Below, piece after piece: positions 48,713-56,589 of a stretch of DNA of 64,000 nucleotides; position 1 is the stretch's first letter, and every line of letters starts with the position of its first letter. Origin of the DNA: Pseudoalteromonas nigrifaciens (GTDB taxonomy: Bacteria; Pseudomonadota; Gammaproteobacteria; Enterobacterales; Alteromonadaceae); the NCBI RefSeq assembly GCF_002221505.1, contig NZ_CP011036.1, forward strand, positions 1,798,001 to 1,862,000. Reading direction: 5' to 3'. The notes beneath the pieces are model-generated. The model was not told the origin of the DNA. It did no database searches and was given only the letters and a program-made list of their open reading frames with translations. The translations under genes and the position numbers were made by a program.

Positions 48713-48751
48713 GGGAAAGATCGTTCAAGTAAAAAAAACGATCTGGTTAAT

Positions 48752-49105
48752 TTATATCACTGATAACCCTGATAAAGTTGAGTGGCGGGTTTTATTATTT
48801 ACCGGTAAGCCAGATAATAACCATTGTAACTGCCGTTGTTCAATCCCCATGGCTACGTGTGCTTGAGCATGATTTGGCCATTGAAATCGTCCTTGCTCTA
48901 AGCGACGATAATAAAGCCAAAAACCATTGGTATCCCAAAACAAAATTTTTAATTTATCGCGTTGTTTATTACAAAAAACGAACCACGCTTGGCTTAAAGG
49001 ATCGAGAGATAGGGTATCGCTGACAATAATACTTAACCCATTGATTGATTTTCGCATGTCGGTGAATCCCGTGACCAAGTAAACTTGGTGGGTGCAAGGT
49101 GTCAC
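48752..49105 (-). CDS. tnpB: IS66 accessory protein TnpB, 117 aa
   Basis: The sequence VYLVTGFTDMRKSINGLSII, then FVFCNKQRDKLKILFWDTNG and FWLYYRRLEQGRFQWP is the standard IS66 Orf2 protein, required with TnpA and TnpC for efficient transposition. Its ATG overlaps the tnpA stop by 4 bp. Normal length. Confidence 0.95.
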   Translation of the reverse strand: MTPCTHQVYLVTGFTDMRKSINGLSIIVSDTLSLDPLSQAWFVFCNKQRDKLKILFWDTNGFWLYYRRLEQGRFQWPNHAQAHVAMGIEQRQLQWLLSGLPVNNKTRHSTLSGLSVI

Positions 49106-49407
49106 AGTACGCTCAATAATTTGGCGAGTGCTTGGTGCGCTAATGTCGACTCGAAGTCTATTTGATAGCCGTTTGGTGTGGTGAGTTTAATGATTGAAGG
49201 GTGTGTAAAGGCTTGCTCATGAATAACAAACGGGATCACCTGTTGCTTTTTAACCCTTATCGTTTCGTCAGAAAGGCGTTTACGCCAAACATAGAAAGTC
49301 GATGCGTTAATGTTGTTATCACGACAAAATTGAATGATGGCTAAACCACTCGATTTTTGCTGCTCAAAAATGCCTTGCCAGTGTTTTATTTTTTGCTGTT
49401 TATTCAT
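49102..49407 (-). CDS. tnpA: IS66 accessory protein TnpA, 101 aa
   Basis: Small HTH protein. KIKHWQGIFEQQKSSGLAII is followed by QFCRDNNINASTFYVWRKRL, a typical IS66/IS3-like HTH. First gene of the element, starting about 80 bp inside the right end, with TGAGGTAATT just before the ATG. Confidence 0.93.
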   Translation of the reverse strand: MNKQQKIKHWQGIFEQQKSSGLAIIQFCRDNNINASTFYVWRKRLSDETIRVKKQQVIPFVIHEQAFTHPSIIKLTTPNGYQIDFESTLAHQALAKLLSVL

Positions 49408-49487
49408 AATTACCTCAGGTTAATATGCTGAGTAAATTATGCATAGGTAGCATTAATATTGGTATGTGGGTTTAATTGCGCGCTTAC

Positions 49488-49495
49488 TTTTATCG
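49488..49495. repeat. IS66 target-site duplication, right copy
   Basis: TTTTATCG, identical to 47135-47142. Confidence 0.93.
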
Positions 49496-49999
49496 AGTTA
49501 ATTGTAGTGCCGTTATTGGTGTACGGATTTATGAAATATATTATTAGACCACTTTTTGAATGGATCACAGTACATAGAGGCAGTTGCCACTCTTTACTAT
49601 TTATACTGCTATGCGCGCTATTAACAACACAAGTAACATGGGAACTGAATGATCAATCAACCCCACAAGCAGCCACCTTTGCCTGGTTAGCGGGTGGGTT
49701 TATTTTACTCGGAGGATTAATTCATTTATTGCTGGACGAAATTTACAGCGTAGATTTAAGTAATGTAACAATTAAACGCTCTTTCGGAACCGCTCTAAAA
49801 ATAGCTGACTTCGATAATAAATTAATTACGTTGGCGTCGGTTATTGCCATTGCAGGTTTAATTTATGTTGCCCCTCCGACAAAACAAACTATTACAGCGT
49901 TAAGTGATTGGTCTCATTTTAGATTTCAATCTTTACAAATCAGATTTTAAGCCCTAAATACGCATAATGATACGCGTAGCGAAATCAAGTGAATAGCAT

Positions 50000-50042
50000 T
50001 GACACCCGCCCTAGTTTTTCAAAGTGATTAGCGTGGGTGTCA
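50000..50042 (+). terminator. Hairpin after the interrupted YdjM-type gene
   Basis: TGACACCC (50000-50007) and GGGTGTCA (50035-50042) with a 27-base loop, followed by TTATAATTTTATT. Likely a weak terminator. Confidence 0.5.
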
Positions 50043-50053
50043 TTATAATTTTA

Positions 50054-50152
50054 TTCTTTGTGTTTGCTTCAATTAAACTCATTTCACCTAGAAAAATAGT
50101 TTATAAAACAGCAAAAATTAAACAGGACACGCAAATATTTTATGTGTCCCTC
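50054..50152. repeat. Duplicated gene start plus truncated dispersed repeat
   Basis: 50054-50087 repeats the start of the 180-aa gene (46641-46675). It continues directly into a shortened version of the dispersed repeat (CACCTAGAAAAATAG, then GGACAC...GTGTCCCT at 50125-50150). Compared with 46641-46823, the first about 70 bases of the dispersed repeat are missing. Confidence 0.7.
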
Positions 50153-50213
50153 ACAATTTAATTAAAGAATTAATGAGGGAAGTCAGTTTGATTACTTTTA
50201 ATTTATAGTGAAA

Positions 50214-52007
50214 TTACTGATTAAAACGTAGAAATAATTGACCAAAATTTTCAGGTTCAACCTCGTCTACATTACTACCATGGCGGACGAAGTATTTACC
50301 ATCATAAATCGAAGGTTTAGTATCTGACTCAATTTTCAAAATAATAATATCTTTATCAAAGTACCGTATAGTTGAAATATTTCTAGACAAATAATCCTTA
50401 TCTCTTTCGCTTATTGGCTCAGACTTTATTAAATTAACTAATTTTGTGAAATATTTATCCAAATCACCATGATATTTTTCAGCTTCTTCCTTAACACCTG
50501 TAATGTAAAAAGAAGAATAAGAAATATAATCCTTATCGTATAGGGTTTTAAATTGATTAGCTGTGGCTTTAGTATCAGCAACACCTATTAAGCAATAACC
50601 CGTTGCACCAGGAAAGGTGTTGGCCATCCCTGTTAGTGTTTTAATAACCTTCGAAAAAGCTTTTTGATTAAACTTATTATTTCTATCAGTTAACGCATGT
50701 AGTCCTACTTTAAAATCATACAAGGTTTGTTCCGTTGAGGATTGCATCAGAATATTTTCAAAACGCGTAACCCAATGAGATCTAGCAGGATCTTTATCAT
50801 GAGACTTTATAAAACAGCCACTAATTACGCCATACAGAGCATCAGACTGTGTTTGCTTTTCTTTTGCAGACCAATTACCTCCTCCGGCAGCAAGTGATAT
50901 AATTTTATCACCCGCTTTATCTAACAATTTAATCAATTCATTTTTCTTCGCAATCTGCATCTCTTCTTCAATAAGCAATTTATAAAAAGAATAAAATACT
51001 ATCTGAAAATAACGGGAAATTTTAGCTTGCTGATTTTTAAATAAAAGTGCGTTAAAAGTTTGGCCTGATTCAGCGATTAGCTTTATTAATTCATCAAATA
51101 CATACTGCACATTATTTATCACATTCTCTTCGTTTAATTTTTGTATTTGAAGCTCAACTGATGTCGATAATGAGTTCTCACTGGAGCTTAATATAGAAAA
51201 GCCATATAGTTGATTCAAGATATCAGAACTAGAGCGGAGTCCTTTATCCATTGATACCCAAGCTACTATATCTGCAATAACTTCTTCATCCTGAGACTGT
51301 CTTAATGCTTCTTTAGTTATAATATTATTTTTCACCCAAAAAATATCTTCAACTGAAATTCCATAATCTAAGCTTCTATTAGTAATACTTATATTTTTCA
51401 TAGAATTAAGATCTAATATATCAGTAGGACTTGAGTCACCGCGGATATTGCTTGATAATTTTCTTACAATTGATGCAAATTTACTTATAGCACCAGCTTG
51501 TCTTAACTCTTGCTTAGATAAATGCCTACCCCCAGAGTTTAACCTACGGAAAACTTCATCTATATGGCTGTCACCAGACTCCTGAAAAACAGATAGTGGT
51601 ATTTGATATCTAACAATTTCTGCGCAAACTGAACGCTCTAATGGTGTATCTTTCTGGCTTATTGCTCCATCATCCATAAGAAATTTAGTATCAGCCATAG
51701 TGTCTAAGTTAAAGTACTTACCATCAACATCAAACTCTTGATCAATAAATGACATTATTGCATTCATTCTTTGCATACCATCTATTATTTCTAGTTTTCG
51801 GCCTTTTTCTGTAGTTACTTCTGCTAGCAATATTAAAGGGACTGGATAGCCACTTAAAATTGAGTCAATGAATGATCTTTTCTCTTCAACAGTCCATACT
51901 AGCTTACGTTGATACCTTCTATTTACTAGGAATGTTCCTTTTAAATATGATCCATAAAGGCTTTGTATACTTTCTCCTTTAATTGACAGTTCCGTATTTT
52001 CTTTCAT
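50214..52007 (-). CDS. DUF262 - AlbA_2 (Schlafen-like) fusion protein, 597 aa
   Basis: Large soluble protein with two recognisable parts. Residues about 10-200 are a DUF262 domain (ParB/GmrS-like): RYQRKLVW at 31-38, SGYPVPLILL, the signature DGMQR at 76-80, and FRRLNSGGRHLSKQELRQAG. Residues about 425-585 resemble an AlbA_2/Schlafen domain: EQTLYDFKVG, KTLTGMANTFPGATGYCLIG, and KPSIYDGKYFVRHGSN. The middle is helical, without motifs I know. DUF262 proteins include the GmrSD type IV restriction system and BrxU, while AlbA_2 domains occur in nucleic-acid-linked defence proteins. It is alone on its strand, beside mobile DNA. The activity is not known. Confidence 0.82.
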   Translation of the reverse strand: MKENTELSIKGESIQSLYGSYLKGTFLVNRRYQRKLVWTVEEKRSFIDSILSGYPVPLILLAEVTTEKGRKLEIIDGMQRMNAIMSFIDQEFDVDGKYFNLDTMADTKFLMDDGAISQKDTPLERSVCAEIVRYQIPLSVFQESGDSHIDEVFRRLNSGGRHLSKQELRQAGAISKFASIVRKLSSNIRGDSSPTDILDLNSMKNISITNRSLDYGISVEDIFWVKNNIITKEALRQSQDEEVIADIVAWVSMDKGLRSSSDILNQLYGFSILSSSENSLSTSVELQIQKLNEENVINNVQYVFDELIKLIAESGQTFNALLFKNQQAKISRYFQIVFYSFYKLLIEEEMQIAKKNELIKLLDKAGDKIISLAAGGGNWSAKEKQTQSDALYGVISGCFIKSHDKDPARSHWVTRFENILMQSSTEQTLYDFKVGLHALTDRNNKFNQKAFSKVIKTLTGMANTFPGATGYCLIGVADTKATANQFKTLYDKDYISYSSFYITGVKEEAEKYHGDLDKYFTKLVNLIKSEPISERDKDYLSRNISTIRYFDKDIIILKIESDTKPSIYDGKYFVRHGSNVDEVEPENFGQLFLRFNQ

Positions 52008-52227
52008 TTTTGAATCCTACATATATGATATAAATTAGGTGATGATTAAACTAACCAGCTCCTTTTGGTAGTTTGAAATACCTCAAAACAGTTTATATTT
52101 CATTATCCAATAATTACACTAATCATTTTCCTGAACCGTGTTGAGAAATGGTATCGGCCGCACCAAAATAATTCATTAAACAATAGCGTCTCAATACTCG
52201 TGCTTTTCTTTAAAGAATTACTTAACC

Positions 52228-52665
52228 CTAACTGATGCTCACACGAGTCGGCATTGGTAATAACGGGGGGGGGTTGTTTTTATTGCCTGCATGAGTGTTT
52301 GCGAAGTACCTATTGTATGCGCTAAAACCTATGCTTAATATAATTACCAGCGCAACAAGGTTAGCTAAAGTGCTCGACTTCTTTTTTGCTTTACTCATTT
52401 TAAAAGGTGTATTAAAAGCAGCTGTTTTTTCTAGTTTGTTTTCTACTTTGCTTTCAATTACGCCTTCAATGCGGCAGTTTACGGCTTTGCTTTTACCATT
52501 GGGATCAGTAGCTACCTCAAAATAGATAGTGTCGCCTACTTTGGGTTTGCGGCTCATGTGTTTAAGCGAAGATATGTGTATAAAGGTGTCGTGTGCAACA
52601 CTGCTAGATTTAATAAAACCATAGCCTCGGTTGTCGTTCCACGACGTTAACAATCCTTTGTTCAT
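52228..52665 (-). CDS. Cold-shock domain protein with C-terminal membrane helix, 145 aa
   Basis: The N-terminal cold-shock fold (residues 1-67) has GLLTSWNDNRGYGFIKSS (RNP1-like) and HDTFIHISSLKH (RNP2), then a charged linker and one transmembrane helix (LANLVALVIILSIGFSAY, about 101-118). The short tail contains three prolines encoded in a C9 run. Related proteins usually carry a further domain (DUF1294 or excalibur) after the membrane segment; here only about 25 residues follow, so the tail may be lost by frame change at the homopolymer. Confidence 0.82.
   Translation of the reverse strand: MNKGLLTSWNDNRGYGFIKSSSVAHDTFIHISSLKHMSRKPKVGDTIYFEVATDPNGKSKAVNCRIEGVIESKVENKLEKTAAFNTPFKMSKAKKKSSTLANLVALVIILSIGFSAYNRYFANTHAGNKNNPPPLLPMPTRVSIS
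52265..52273. repeat. G9/C9 homopolymer inside the cold-shock gene
   Basis: Nine Gs on the plus strand, encoding the Pro-Pro-Pro of the tail on the minus strand. Slippage here would change only the last 12-15 residues or extend the frame. Confidence 0.85.
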
Positions 52666-52949
52666 TGGTGTTCCTGATTTTTATACTTTTTATTAGTTAT
52701 TTTTTATGTGTTACTTATGCAAACTATACGTTTCTAAAAGTGGTCGGTAAACTTATTTTAAGTAATTTTAAAATTAAACTACTTTATAGCCATTACTTGG
52801 CGGTATTTTAATTAACTAATTATTGAATAGTGATTGAATAACGAATGAATTACATAGGGTGGTTTTAATTTGCGGTGCTGTTGATTATGATGGCGCTAGA
52901 AATACTTAATAAGTCTGTTGTGCTTTAAATTTTTAGTAAGGATCATCTT

Positions 52950-53477
52950 ATGTCTAGCTATAACGAATCTCCAGAGCAAGTTACTAAAGCGACCGAAGGT
53001 TATGTAATGCAGCAAACTATGCTGCGAATTAAAGACCCAAAACCGTCATTAGCATTTTATGAAAACGTATTAGGTATGAAGTTGTTGGGTAAATATGACT
53101 TTCCTGGTATGAAGTTTACCCTGTACTTTTTAGGTTACGAGCAACAACTGCCTGAGGGCGATGATAAAACCAAAGCTGAATGGGTGTTTCGCCGCCCTGC
53201 ACTAATTGAGCTTACCCATAATTGGGGCACAGAAAACGACGATAGCTTTGCAGGCTATGTAAGTGGTAACGAAGAGCCTAAAGGCTTTGGCCATATTGGT
53301 ATTAGCGTACCCGATGTATACGCCGCGTGCGAACGTTTTGCAAAATACGATGTAGAGTTTGTAAAAAAACCAGACGATGGCTCGATGAAAGGTTTGGCGT
53401 TTATTAAAGACCCCGATGGTTATTGGATAGAAATACTCTCGGCCGAGGGCATTACCGAAATTATTATGTCTCAGTAA
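52950..53477 (+). CDS. gloA: Lactoylglutathione lyase (glyoxalase I), 175 aa
   Basis: Isomerises the methylglyoxal-glutathione hemithioacetal to S-lactoylglutathione. Four metal ligands can be placed: Gln in [12 protein letters not shown] (about residue 22), Glu in [10 protein letters not shown], His in [11 protein letters not shown] and Glu in GYWIEILS. The 175-residue length, with inserts such as [12 protein letters not shown], points to the long Zn-type enzyme (as in eukaryotes and Pseudomonas GloA3) rather than the 135-aa Ni-type. An AGTAAGGA ribosome site precedes it. Monocistronic. Confidence 0.93.
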   Translation: MSSYNESPEQVTKATEGYVMQQTMLRIKDPKPSLAFYENVLGMKLLGKYDFPGMKFTLYFLGYEQQLPEGDDKTKAEWVFRRPALIELTHNWGTENDDSFAGYVSGNEEPKGFGHIGISVPDVYAACERFAKYDVEFVKKPDDGSMKGLAFIKDPDGYWIEILSAEGITEIIMSQ

Positions 53478-53506
53478 TAACTAGGGCGTATGTATGTTTT
53501 AAATTA

Positions 53507-53532
53507 TAAAGCCAGCAGCTAAGCTGGCTTTA
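53507..53532. terminator. Terminator between gloA and FMN reductase gene
   Basis: TAAAGCCAGC / GCTGGCTTTA with a 6-base loop, between convergent genes. Confidence 0.85.
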
Positions 53533-53563
53533 CTGTTTGCAGGCGCTGTTAATTAAACTTAGT

Positions 53564-54226
53564 TTATTTAGGAGCGTTTCGCTGTGAGGGATCTTTAGTA
53601 AAGCTGCTTAATACTTCAGTTGGATTTTGAGTTAGTTTTTGCTGTTGAGCAGCCTCTGCCCACCAGGCTAATTGGGTAAATGTACGTGAGAAGTAATTAA
53701 ACCAAGTGTCTTGTTCACTTTGCTCATTGAACGAGCCATTTTCAGCCATTACCTCTTGCGCTTTTGGTACATGGATCATTGCTGATACGGGTAAACAGCC
53801 TAATTCACTTAAAAAGTTACGCATACCCATTGCGGCGCGCATACCACCCCATTGCCCAGCAGAATAAGTAACAATTGCGCTGGGTTTGTACGAAAACAGT
53901 GAGCTGCCAAAATGGTTTAATAAGTTGGCTAATGCTGGGCTCATAGAATGGTTGTACTCTGGGCTGACCATAATGTAGCCATCGGCTGCGGCAATTTTAT
54001 CGGCTAGGGTATTTAGCTGCTCGGGAGCTTTACTTTTGGGATAAGCAAAGTGTGGTTTAAATACTGGTTCGAGCGGGTAATCTAGCGCGTCGATTAGCTC
54101 TATTTCGTGTGTACTAAATTGGCTTTGCAAACACGCCATACATGCTTGAGCTACGCGCTCGCCAAGCCTTGCCGGTTTAGGTGGTGTGCTATTGCGTACT
54201 GTGCCTAAAAATACTAAAAACTTCAT
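53564..54226 (-). CDS. NADPH-dependent FMN reductase family protein, 220 aa
   Basis: Flavodoxin-like oxidoreductase. FLVFLGTVRNSTPPKPARLG (about residues 4-23) is the FMN-phosphate loop, somewhat longer than usual. DGYIMVSPEYNHSMSPALAN is the diagnostic PEYN motif, and YSAGQWGGMRAAMGMR the third flavin-binding block. The electron acceptor (quinone, chromate, azo dye or ferric compound) is not determined. The gene lies 49 bp after the DUF302 gene on the same strand. Confidence 0.87.
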   Translation of the reverse strand: MKFLVFLGTVRNSTPPKPARLGERVAQACMACLQSQFSTHEIELIDALDYPLEPVFKPHFAYPKSKAPEQLNTLADKIAAADGYIMVSPEYNHSMSPALANLLNHFGSSLFSYKPSAIVTYSAGQWGGMRAAMGMRNFLSELGCLPVSAMIHVPKAQEVMAENGSFNEQSEQDTWFNYFSRTFTQLAWWAEAAQQQKLTQNPTEVLSSFTKDPSQRNAPK

Positions 54227-54275
54227 CTATATTCCCTCGTTGTTTAAATTACTTTTTTAGGATTGTTAATTAAGC

Positions 54276-54728
54276 TCAGGGCTGCAGTGCCTGTGCAGCA
54301 AGCTCTGCAAGTACATTGGCAAGCTTTGTAGCAACAGCGCATTGCCCTGCACCATGGCGCTTAACTAAATAGCTAGGATTGTTGTAGCTTAACCATACTT
54401 TTGCATTGGCGTCTTGCCAAACAAGTGCTTTAAGCGGTAAATCAATCCCCATTGTTTGCGCGCACTGCATTAAAGGAGTACCGCCTTGTGGATTACCAAA
54501 TATAATAACTTCGGTATAGCCAAGCTGCTGCCCTACTTTTTTAGCCCCTGCGGCGTGATCAATACGTGCAAAAATTGTCAGTCCTTTATTTTTAGCCAGT
54601 AGCTCAAACTTATTCATAGTGGCTTTGGCGCTTTGCTGGCTTTGTAGTGTTATTAGGCCGTTTGTTGCTTTAGCCGGAAAAAACACAAAAAGTAACGCAA
54701 ATACAAAAGTGGTGCTTAATAGTTTCAT
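54276..54728 (-). CDS. DUF302 periplasmic protein, 150 aa
   Basis: Signal peptide (STTFVFALLFVFFPAKA), then one DUF302 domain: NKGLTIFARIDHAAGAKKVG, EVIIFGNPQGGTPLMQCAQT, DLPLKALVWQDANAKVWLSY and NNPSYLVKRHG. The domain's function is unknown. It precedes the FMN reductase gene by 49 bp on the same strand, so the two are probably co-transcribed. Confidence 0.88.
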   Translation of the reverse strand: MKLLSTTFVFALLFVFFPAKATNGLITLQSQQSAKATMNKFELLAKNKGLTIFARIDHAAGAKKVGQQLGYTEVIIFGNPQGGTPLMQCAQTMGIDLPLKALVWQDANAKVWLSYNNPSYLVKRHGAGQCAVATKLANVLAELAAQALQP

Positions 54729-54784
54729 GTATAAACTCTGGTTTGGTTAAACATATGAGCAACCAACTTAGCATGTAATTTAGC

Positions 54785-54813
54785 CACAAAAAAGCCAGCG
54801 GTTAAGCTGGCTT
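54785..54813 (-). terminator. Intrinsic terminator after htpX
   Basis: AAGCCAGC / GCTGGCTT with a 6-base loop. On the minus strand it follows the htpX stop by about 30 bases and runs into TTTTTTG. Confidence 0.88.
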
Positions 54814-54844
54814 GGTATATATGCAATAACTTTGCGCTAAAACA

Positions 54845-55726
54845 TTATTTACGCAGTGCGTCTATACGGGCGTCAAGCGGTGGGTGCGACGAAAACAACT
54901 CAGCCATACCTTTACCACTGGCAATACCAAACGCCATCATTGAGCCTTCTAGTTGCGAAGGATGATTTTGCTTTAATCGCTCAAGGGCTGAACGCATTTT
55001 GTCTGCGCCTACTAGTTTGGCAGCGCCGCTGTCGGCAGCAAACTCACGTTGGCGGCTGTAATAAGCCACTATAACGCTGGCTAAAATGCCAAAAATTACT
55101 TGAAACAACATATCGAACAGGAAGTAGGTCCAGCTGTTGCCGCCCTCTTGTTCATCGTTGTTACTGTTTATAAAGTTATCTACTATGCCTGCTAGCACTT
55201 TAGCGGCAAATATAACAAAGGTGTTTACCACGCCTTGTATAAGTGTAAGCGTTACCATGTCGCCATTAGCAATATGCGATACTTCGTGGGCAAGTACGGC
55301 TTCGGCTTGATCTTGGCTCATGCTGTGTAATAAACCTGTGCTTACTGCCACTAGTGAGTTGTTTTTACTTGGGCCGGTGGCAAATGCGTTCATTTCTGGG
55401 CTGTCGTAAATGGCCACTTCTGGCATTTTAATGCCGGCTTTTTGCGCTTGTGCTGCAACCGTAGTTACTAGCCAATGTTCGGTTTCGTTACGTGGTTGGG
55501 TAATAACATGTGCGCCGGTTGATTTTTTAGCCATCCATTTCGACATAAATAACGAAATAAACGAGCCACCAAAACCAAACACAGTGGCAATCATTAGCAT
55601 ACCGCCTAAGCTACGGTTGCTTAGTCCAAATACACTCATCACTATTGAAAGCACTACACCTAATACCAACATAACCGCGAGGTTTGTTAGTAAAAATAAA
55701 AAAACACGTTTCATACTTGTCCTCAA
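54845..55726 (-). CDS. htpX: Membrane zinc metalloprotease HtpX, 293 aa
   Basis: Quality-control protease of the inner membrane (M48B). Two N-terminal helices (about residues 7-27, 33-54), the catalytic [14 protein letters not shown] with HEVSH near residue 145, two more helices (about 158-180, 195-220), and the third ligand region [14 protein letters not shown]. The C-terminal [15 protein letters not shown] is also conserved. Length is identical to E. coli HtpX. Single gene with its own terminator. Confidence 0.95.
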   Translation of the reverse strand: MRTSMKRVFLFLLTNLAVMLVLGVVLSIVMSVFGLSNRSLGGMLMIATVFGFGGSFISLFMSKWMAKKSTGAHVITQPRNETEHWLVTTVAAQAQKAGIKMPEVAIYDSPEMNAFATGPSKNNSLVAVSTGLLHSMSQDQAEAVLAHEVSHIANGDMVTLTLIQGVVNTFVIFAAKVLAGIVDNFINSNNDEQEGGNSWTYFLFDMLFQVIFGILASVIVAYYSRQREFAADSGAAKLVGADKMRSALERLKQNHPSQLEGSMMAFGIASGKGMAELFSSHPPLDARIDALRK

Positions 55727-55868
55727 AAAATAATATCGATTGCGGTACTATTAATATGTTTAGTGCGTTTGGCACTAAATTGATTAAAAGCAATCACTGC
55801 GTTATGACACAGTATGTCACAACGTCAGCGCTATTCTGTGACAAACTATGTCGTAAAACAAGTGTTTT

Positions 55869-56552
55869 TTATGTGTTTAGTGCGAAATTTTCTAGCAATG
55901 TTTTATATATTTGTAATTTAGGGGTTTGCTCACTGTATGGGCTTATTGCCAGTATAGGGAAGGGTAAACGTAATTTAAGTGAATCAAGATTAGCTTGGTA
56001 CTCGTCCATGTTTGGCTCAACCTGATTTGCAATCCAGCCAATGCAATTTATACCCATACTTTGCATATGTGCAGCCGTAAGTAGCGCATGATTTAAGCAG
56101 CCTAACTTTATACCTACTACCAATATTACCGGCAGTTGCTCTGCTTTAACCCAATTGTATAAATAATCTGTGTTGCTTATAGGCAGCGCCCAGCCACCAG
56201 CACCTTCGGTAAGTATATAATCGGCACCTTGCTGTTTTACGTTTTTATACGCGCTGCTTAGCTTATCTGCAGTAATAGTAACCCCTGCTTGCTCGGCGGC
56301 TATGTGCGGGGCAATAGCAGGTGCAAAGGCAAACGGATTAATTATATCGTACTTGGCACTTACCGTTGCGCTTTCCATTAATATTAGTGCATCGGCATTT
56401 ACTAGCTGATCAAACGCCATTTCGCAGCCAGACGCGAGCGGTTTAAAACCAATTGCTTGCTTTTTATGTTGGGCAAGTAGCTTTAGTAATAAACTGGTAA
56501 CGTGGGTTTTTCCGGCGTCGGTGTCGGTGCCGGTAATAAAAAATTCTTTCAT
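55869..56552 (-). CDS. bioD: Dethiobiotin synthetase
   Basis: Forms the ureido ring of dethiobiotin from DAPA, CO2 and ATP. FFITGTDTDAGKTHVTSLLL (about residues 4-23) is the P-loop, FKPLASGCE the substrate block with the Lys, and TEGAGGWALPIS the Mg/ATP segment. 227 residues is normal. Last gene of bioBFCD, 37 bp after bioC. Confidence 0.95.
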   Translation of the reverse strand: MKEFFITGTDTDAGKTHVTSLLLKLLAQHKKQAIGFKPLASGCEMAFDQLVNADALILMESATVSAKYDIINPFAFAPAIAPHIAAEQAGVTITADKLSSAYKNVKQQGADYILTEGAGGWALPISNTDYLYNWVKAEQLPVILVVGIKLGCLNHALLTAAHMQSMGINCIGWIANQVEPNMDEYQANLDSLKLRLPFPILAISPYSEQTPKLQIYKTLLENFALNT

Positions 56553-56589
56553 GGCGTTATTTACCTTTGCTGTTTTATTTAACTGGTTT

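Larger units (their letters stand above)
47143..49487 (-). mobile_element. Complete IS66-family insertion sequence, 2345 bp
   Basis: Bounded by terminal inverted repeats GTAAGCGCGCATTTAAGC (left) and GTAAGCGCGCAATTAAAC (right, complement strand), the GTAAGC start typical of IS66. It is flanked by a perfect 8-bp duplication TTTTATCG, the size known for this family. It carries tnpA, tnpB and tnpC in that order on the minus strand, all open. Perfect duplication and intact genes indicate recent movement. Confidence 0.95.
46881..49950 (+). pseudogene. YdjM-type (PF04307) membrane hydrolase gene split by IS66
   Basis: The left part (46881-47142) and right part (49496-49950) join in frame once the element and one copy of the TTTTATCG duplication are removed, giving a 238-residue protein. 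The joint reads ...IKISFIELIVVPLL.... Motifs of the LexA-binding/YdjM metal-dependent hydrolase family are present: GSIGGLLPDIDSD, VHRGSCHSLLF and GGLIHLLLDEIYS, with several transmembrane helices. Both halves look otherwise undamaged, so the insertion is probably recent. The predicted activity of the family is not well established. Confidence 0.88.

Noticed and set aside
52150..52280. Hidden excalibur or DUF1294 domain reached by slippage at the C9 tract
   Set aside because: Reading the other two frames by hand gave YYQCRLV then a stop, or a long tail without the DxDxDG or CxxC pattern. Neither is convincing.
55684..56025. 113-aa plus-strand frame between htpX and bioD
   Set aside because: It overlaps both genes antisense, with no ribosome site or family-like pattern.
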